This document shows positions 62,121 to 64,000 of a stretch of 64,000 nt of DNA, piece after piece. This stretch comes from Arion vulgaris (taxonomy: Eukaryota; Mollusca; Gastropoda; Stylommatophora; Arionidae). Location: NCBI GenBank assembly GCA_020796225.1, contig CM036768.1, positions 38,093,789 to 38,157,788 on the forward strand. The letters run 5' to 3'. The notes beneath the pieces were generated by a model, which made no database searches, was not told the DNA's origin, and saw only the letters and a program-made list of their open reading frames with translations. The position numbers and the translations under genes were made by a program. Within the stretch, counting starts at the first letter, position 1. Each line of letters begins with the position of its first letter.

Positions 62121-62204
62121 CTACTAATATTTATTTATCTTTAAATCTGACTGTGTATACCTATCTTCCTCTGGATCAAGGTATCATCTTACCAAACAAA
62201 AACA

Positions 62205-62935
62205 TTTGGTTATTGGTTATTGGTTACTAAACTGACGTCATTGCACTCCGGGCAGACCCATAGGTGCTCAGTCTCCCCGAACAGATATCGAAGAGTATGC
62301 ATACTGATGGTTCCTGTGGCTCGCTGATTAAACACACCTCTCCCTCTGCCTCTAAGGCATCCAATTCAACTTGAACAACGGGTAACTTTAAACTACTTAA
62401 ATCGCTTGATCGATTCAAAATCGATTTTAGTGTCCTCATCCAACAGAGAGTCGCGAAGAGACCAAAGAATATCCTCCTTATCGATCTTCAACTCCTGAAC
62501 AACCGATGCTGTTGATGCAAGCCTGTCCGCTCTCTCATTACCGTAAACACCCGCATGCCCAGGACAGTATATCCACGTAAGCCACTGGAGGTTAGAAACT
62601 TATATAGACGACACCCACTCATACCCAAACCTGCCCTTCTGGATCTTGTGAAGCATTGACTGAGAGTCAGATACAACAGCTGCCCCAGTAAATGAAGTTC
62701 CAGAAATCCAATGGAGGGCAGCAGTAACAGCCTCAACCTCCATCCTCATACTAGAAATAGTTGTCCTGCATGCCCCACTTCGCTCTGCAACAACCCTACC
62801 ATGCGCATTAGCCAAGAAACCCCAGCTGGACTTCTCACCACGTTGAACCGACCCATCGGTATATACAACAACATCATCATCCCTTGCATTATCTTCTATC
62901 AGCTGCTTAACTGCGAGATCAGCCTTCATGTTGCC
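62205..62935 (-). mobile_element. Jockey/CR1-like LINE, whole RNase H domain to 3' end
   Basis: One minus-strand frame runs about 235 codons with only three stops. It shows RNase H motifs in order: VVVYTDGS (Asp), SSMRMEVEAVT (Glu), VVSDSQS (Asp) and GHAGVYGNERADRLAS (His and Asp). RGRGRGVFNQRATGTIS and EHLWVCPEC follow. The tail is AATAACC repeats. All four acidic catalytic positions are kept. No reverse transcriptase lies upstream, so this is a 5'-truncated copy. Confidence 0.88.
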
Positions 62936-63404
62936 CCAATCTCTACATTCTCTTCCATTAAAAACATGTATGAACCTACATATTTTGTTTTAAATATATC
63001 GAATATAACAGACAAATGCATAGCACAAACCAGAAAAAAACATAACGATCTGCAGTTTACAGCAGACAAATATTAACCCCCCGCCCCTCACCCCACCACC
63101 AAAAAAATGAAGTTACAATGCGCCAATAAATGCATCTCTTCTTAATTAATTAATTAACCTTCAGAGTAATTGCAAATACAGTAATAATAAAGAAATAAAT
63201 GATAACAAACATATGAAAGCTGGGATGTGTTAGCAGAGTGACAGTGAAAAGCTCAATACTACAGAGGAATTAGATACACATTATAATGTGTAATTCCTTC
63301 AAGTTCGTGATAACCTTTGTTATGTTTTTTTTAATTTTGTAATTATTTCATTCTTGATGAAGAACTTTATTTATAAAACAAACATTTCACATTGTGTTTC
63401 CTTA
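62936..63404. other. Unassigned AT-rich stretch
   Basis: No family or coding signal was recognised. A short C-rich run lies at 63079-63102. Confidence 0.4.
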
Positions 63405-63905
63405 ATAATTTTTATCATCATCAGCATCAAGTGCCGTACCGGCTGGCGTAGGAGATCATGGATCTCCACAAATATATGTCTATGGTGTTTGTTATCATCT
63501 CAGATGTAGACGCTCTTCAGTGCCATCAAGCCATGCTAATCACAATTTTATGTCTCTGTGTTCCTCTGTTTTGTCTACCCTCGATTTTACGGATTGTTAC
63601 AATGTGTTCTAAACTTCCCTTCCTCATCACGTGTTCAAAAATGAGAACTGACTCTTTCTTAAATTGATGATAAGCTTTCTCTGTGGTCATTCAACACCTC
63701 CACATAAGCCATTTTAGCTGTCTATGGGATTCTCACCATTCTTCTGTAAAACACGTCTCTGTGGCCCACATAGATTTCTGATCTGTTTGTTCAATGTCCA
63801 AGACTCACATCCGTATGTCAGTATTGGTTCTATGTAGCTCTGTATGACTCTCATTCTGATCTTAATTGACAATAACTTTTTACATATAATGCTTCTCATT
63901 CACTT
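63405..63905 (-). mobile_element. RTE-like LINE, thumb to 3' end, GAT tail
   Basis: The minus strand reads MRSIICKKLLSIKIRMRVI, QSYIEPILTYGCESWTLNKQ, RRVLQKNGENPIDS, and in other frames GRQNRGTQRHKI-like text and IHDLLRQPVRH-like text at the end. YGCESW is the usual thumb motif. Same family as 56275 and 60250. Confidence 0.8.
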
Positions 63906-64000
63906 GAACGCTGCTTAATAATTTTACGTAATATTTTAGCAAATAGACTTAGAAAAAGCATAATTTTTCACTGTTTACAGACATACAAAATGAGTACATA

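Overview
Eukaryotic intergenic DNA, AT-rich, made almost wholly of transposable-element (TE) debris and tandem repeats. No rRNA gene, intact tRNA gene, CRISPR array, operon or complete host gene is visible. The LINE remnants (RTE-like C-termini and Jockey/CR1-like RNase H tails), the tRNA-headed SINEs with a shared core, and the hAT-like and piggyBac-like MITEs point to an invertebrate animal. A mollusc or other lophotrochozoan is my guess from remembered LINE sequences, at low confidence. The one segment that might be a host exon is 7740-8004.

Family names are mine. Core-SINEs A, A2, A3 and B share a roughly 60 bp central block (around CATGTCGTAAGAGGCGACT) but differ in their 3' bodies. SINE-C, D, E, G, I, J, L, M and P are other short dispersed families, most with a tRNA-like B box. 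MITE-F and MITE-Q have terminal inverted repeats (TIRs) and 8 bp target duplications (TSDs), as hAT elements do. Four elements are bounded by TTAA with CCCTTT-like ends, as piggyBac elements are. LINE pieces are nearly all 3'-terminal coding fragments: RTE-like (GHTLRR...KRGRPK), Jockey/CR1-like RNase H (GNERADRLA...RRSEHLW.CPEC), and a type with a C-terminal zinc finger.

Layout. 1-4 kb: SINEs and purine-rich minisatellites. 4.8-7.4 kb: a core-SINE B blown up by about 49 copies of a 50 bp unit. 7.4-13 kb: possible exon, SINEs, one LINE end with a clean 13 bp TSD, and a GGTAGT array. 13-24 kb: SINEs, MITE-Q, LINE pieces, a 107 bp LINE-derived array and a decayed piggyBac-like element. 25-26.6 kb: a 40 bp satellite, then 0.4 kb of CA repeat. 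27-32.5 kb: two SINE-E copies split by LINE ends, with arrays attached. 33-47 kb: many nested insertions. 47-54 kb: MITE-Q holding a fold-back SINE, two young SINE-G copies and a 28 bp array. 54-64 kb: LINE ends, SINE-E, core-SINEs and the best-preserved RNase H remnant.

Two themes stand out. First, many minisatellites here are expansions of TE-internal or TE-edge sequence, caught at different stages. Second, the 3' end of SINE-E resembles the 3' coding end of the Jockey/CR1-like LINE, which suggests the SINE borrows that LINE's machinery. All copy comparisons were made by eye within this window; no database was searched.
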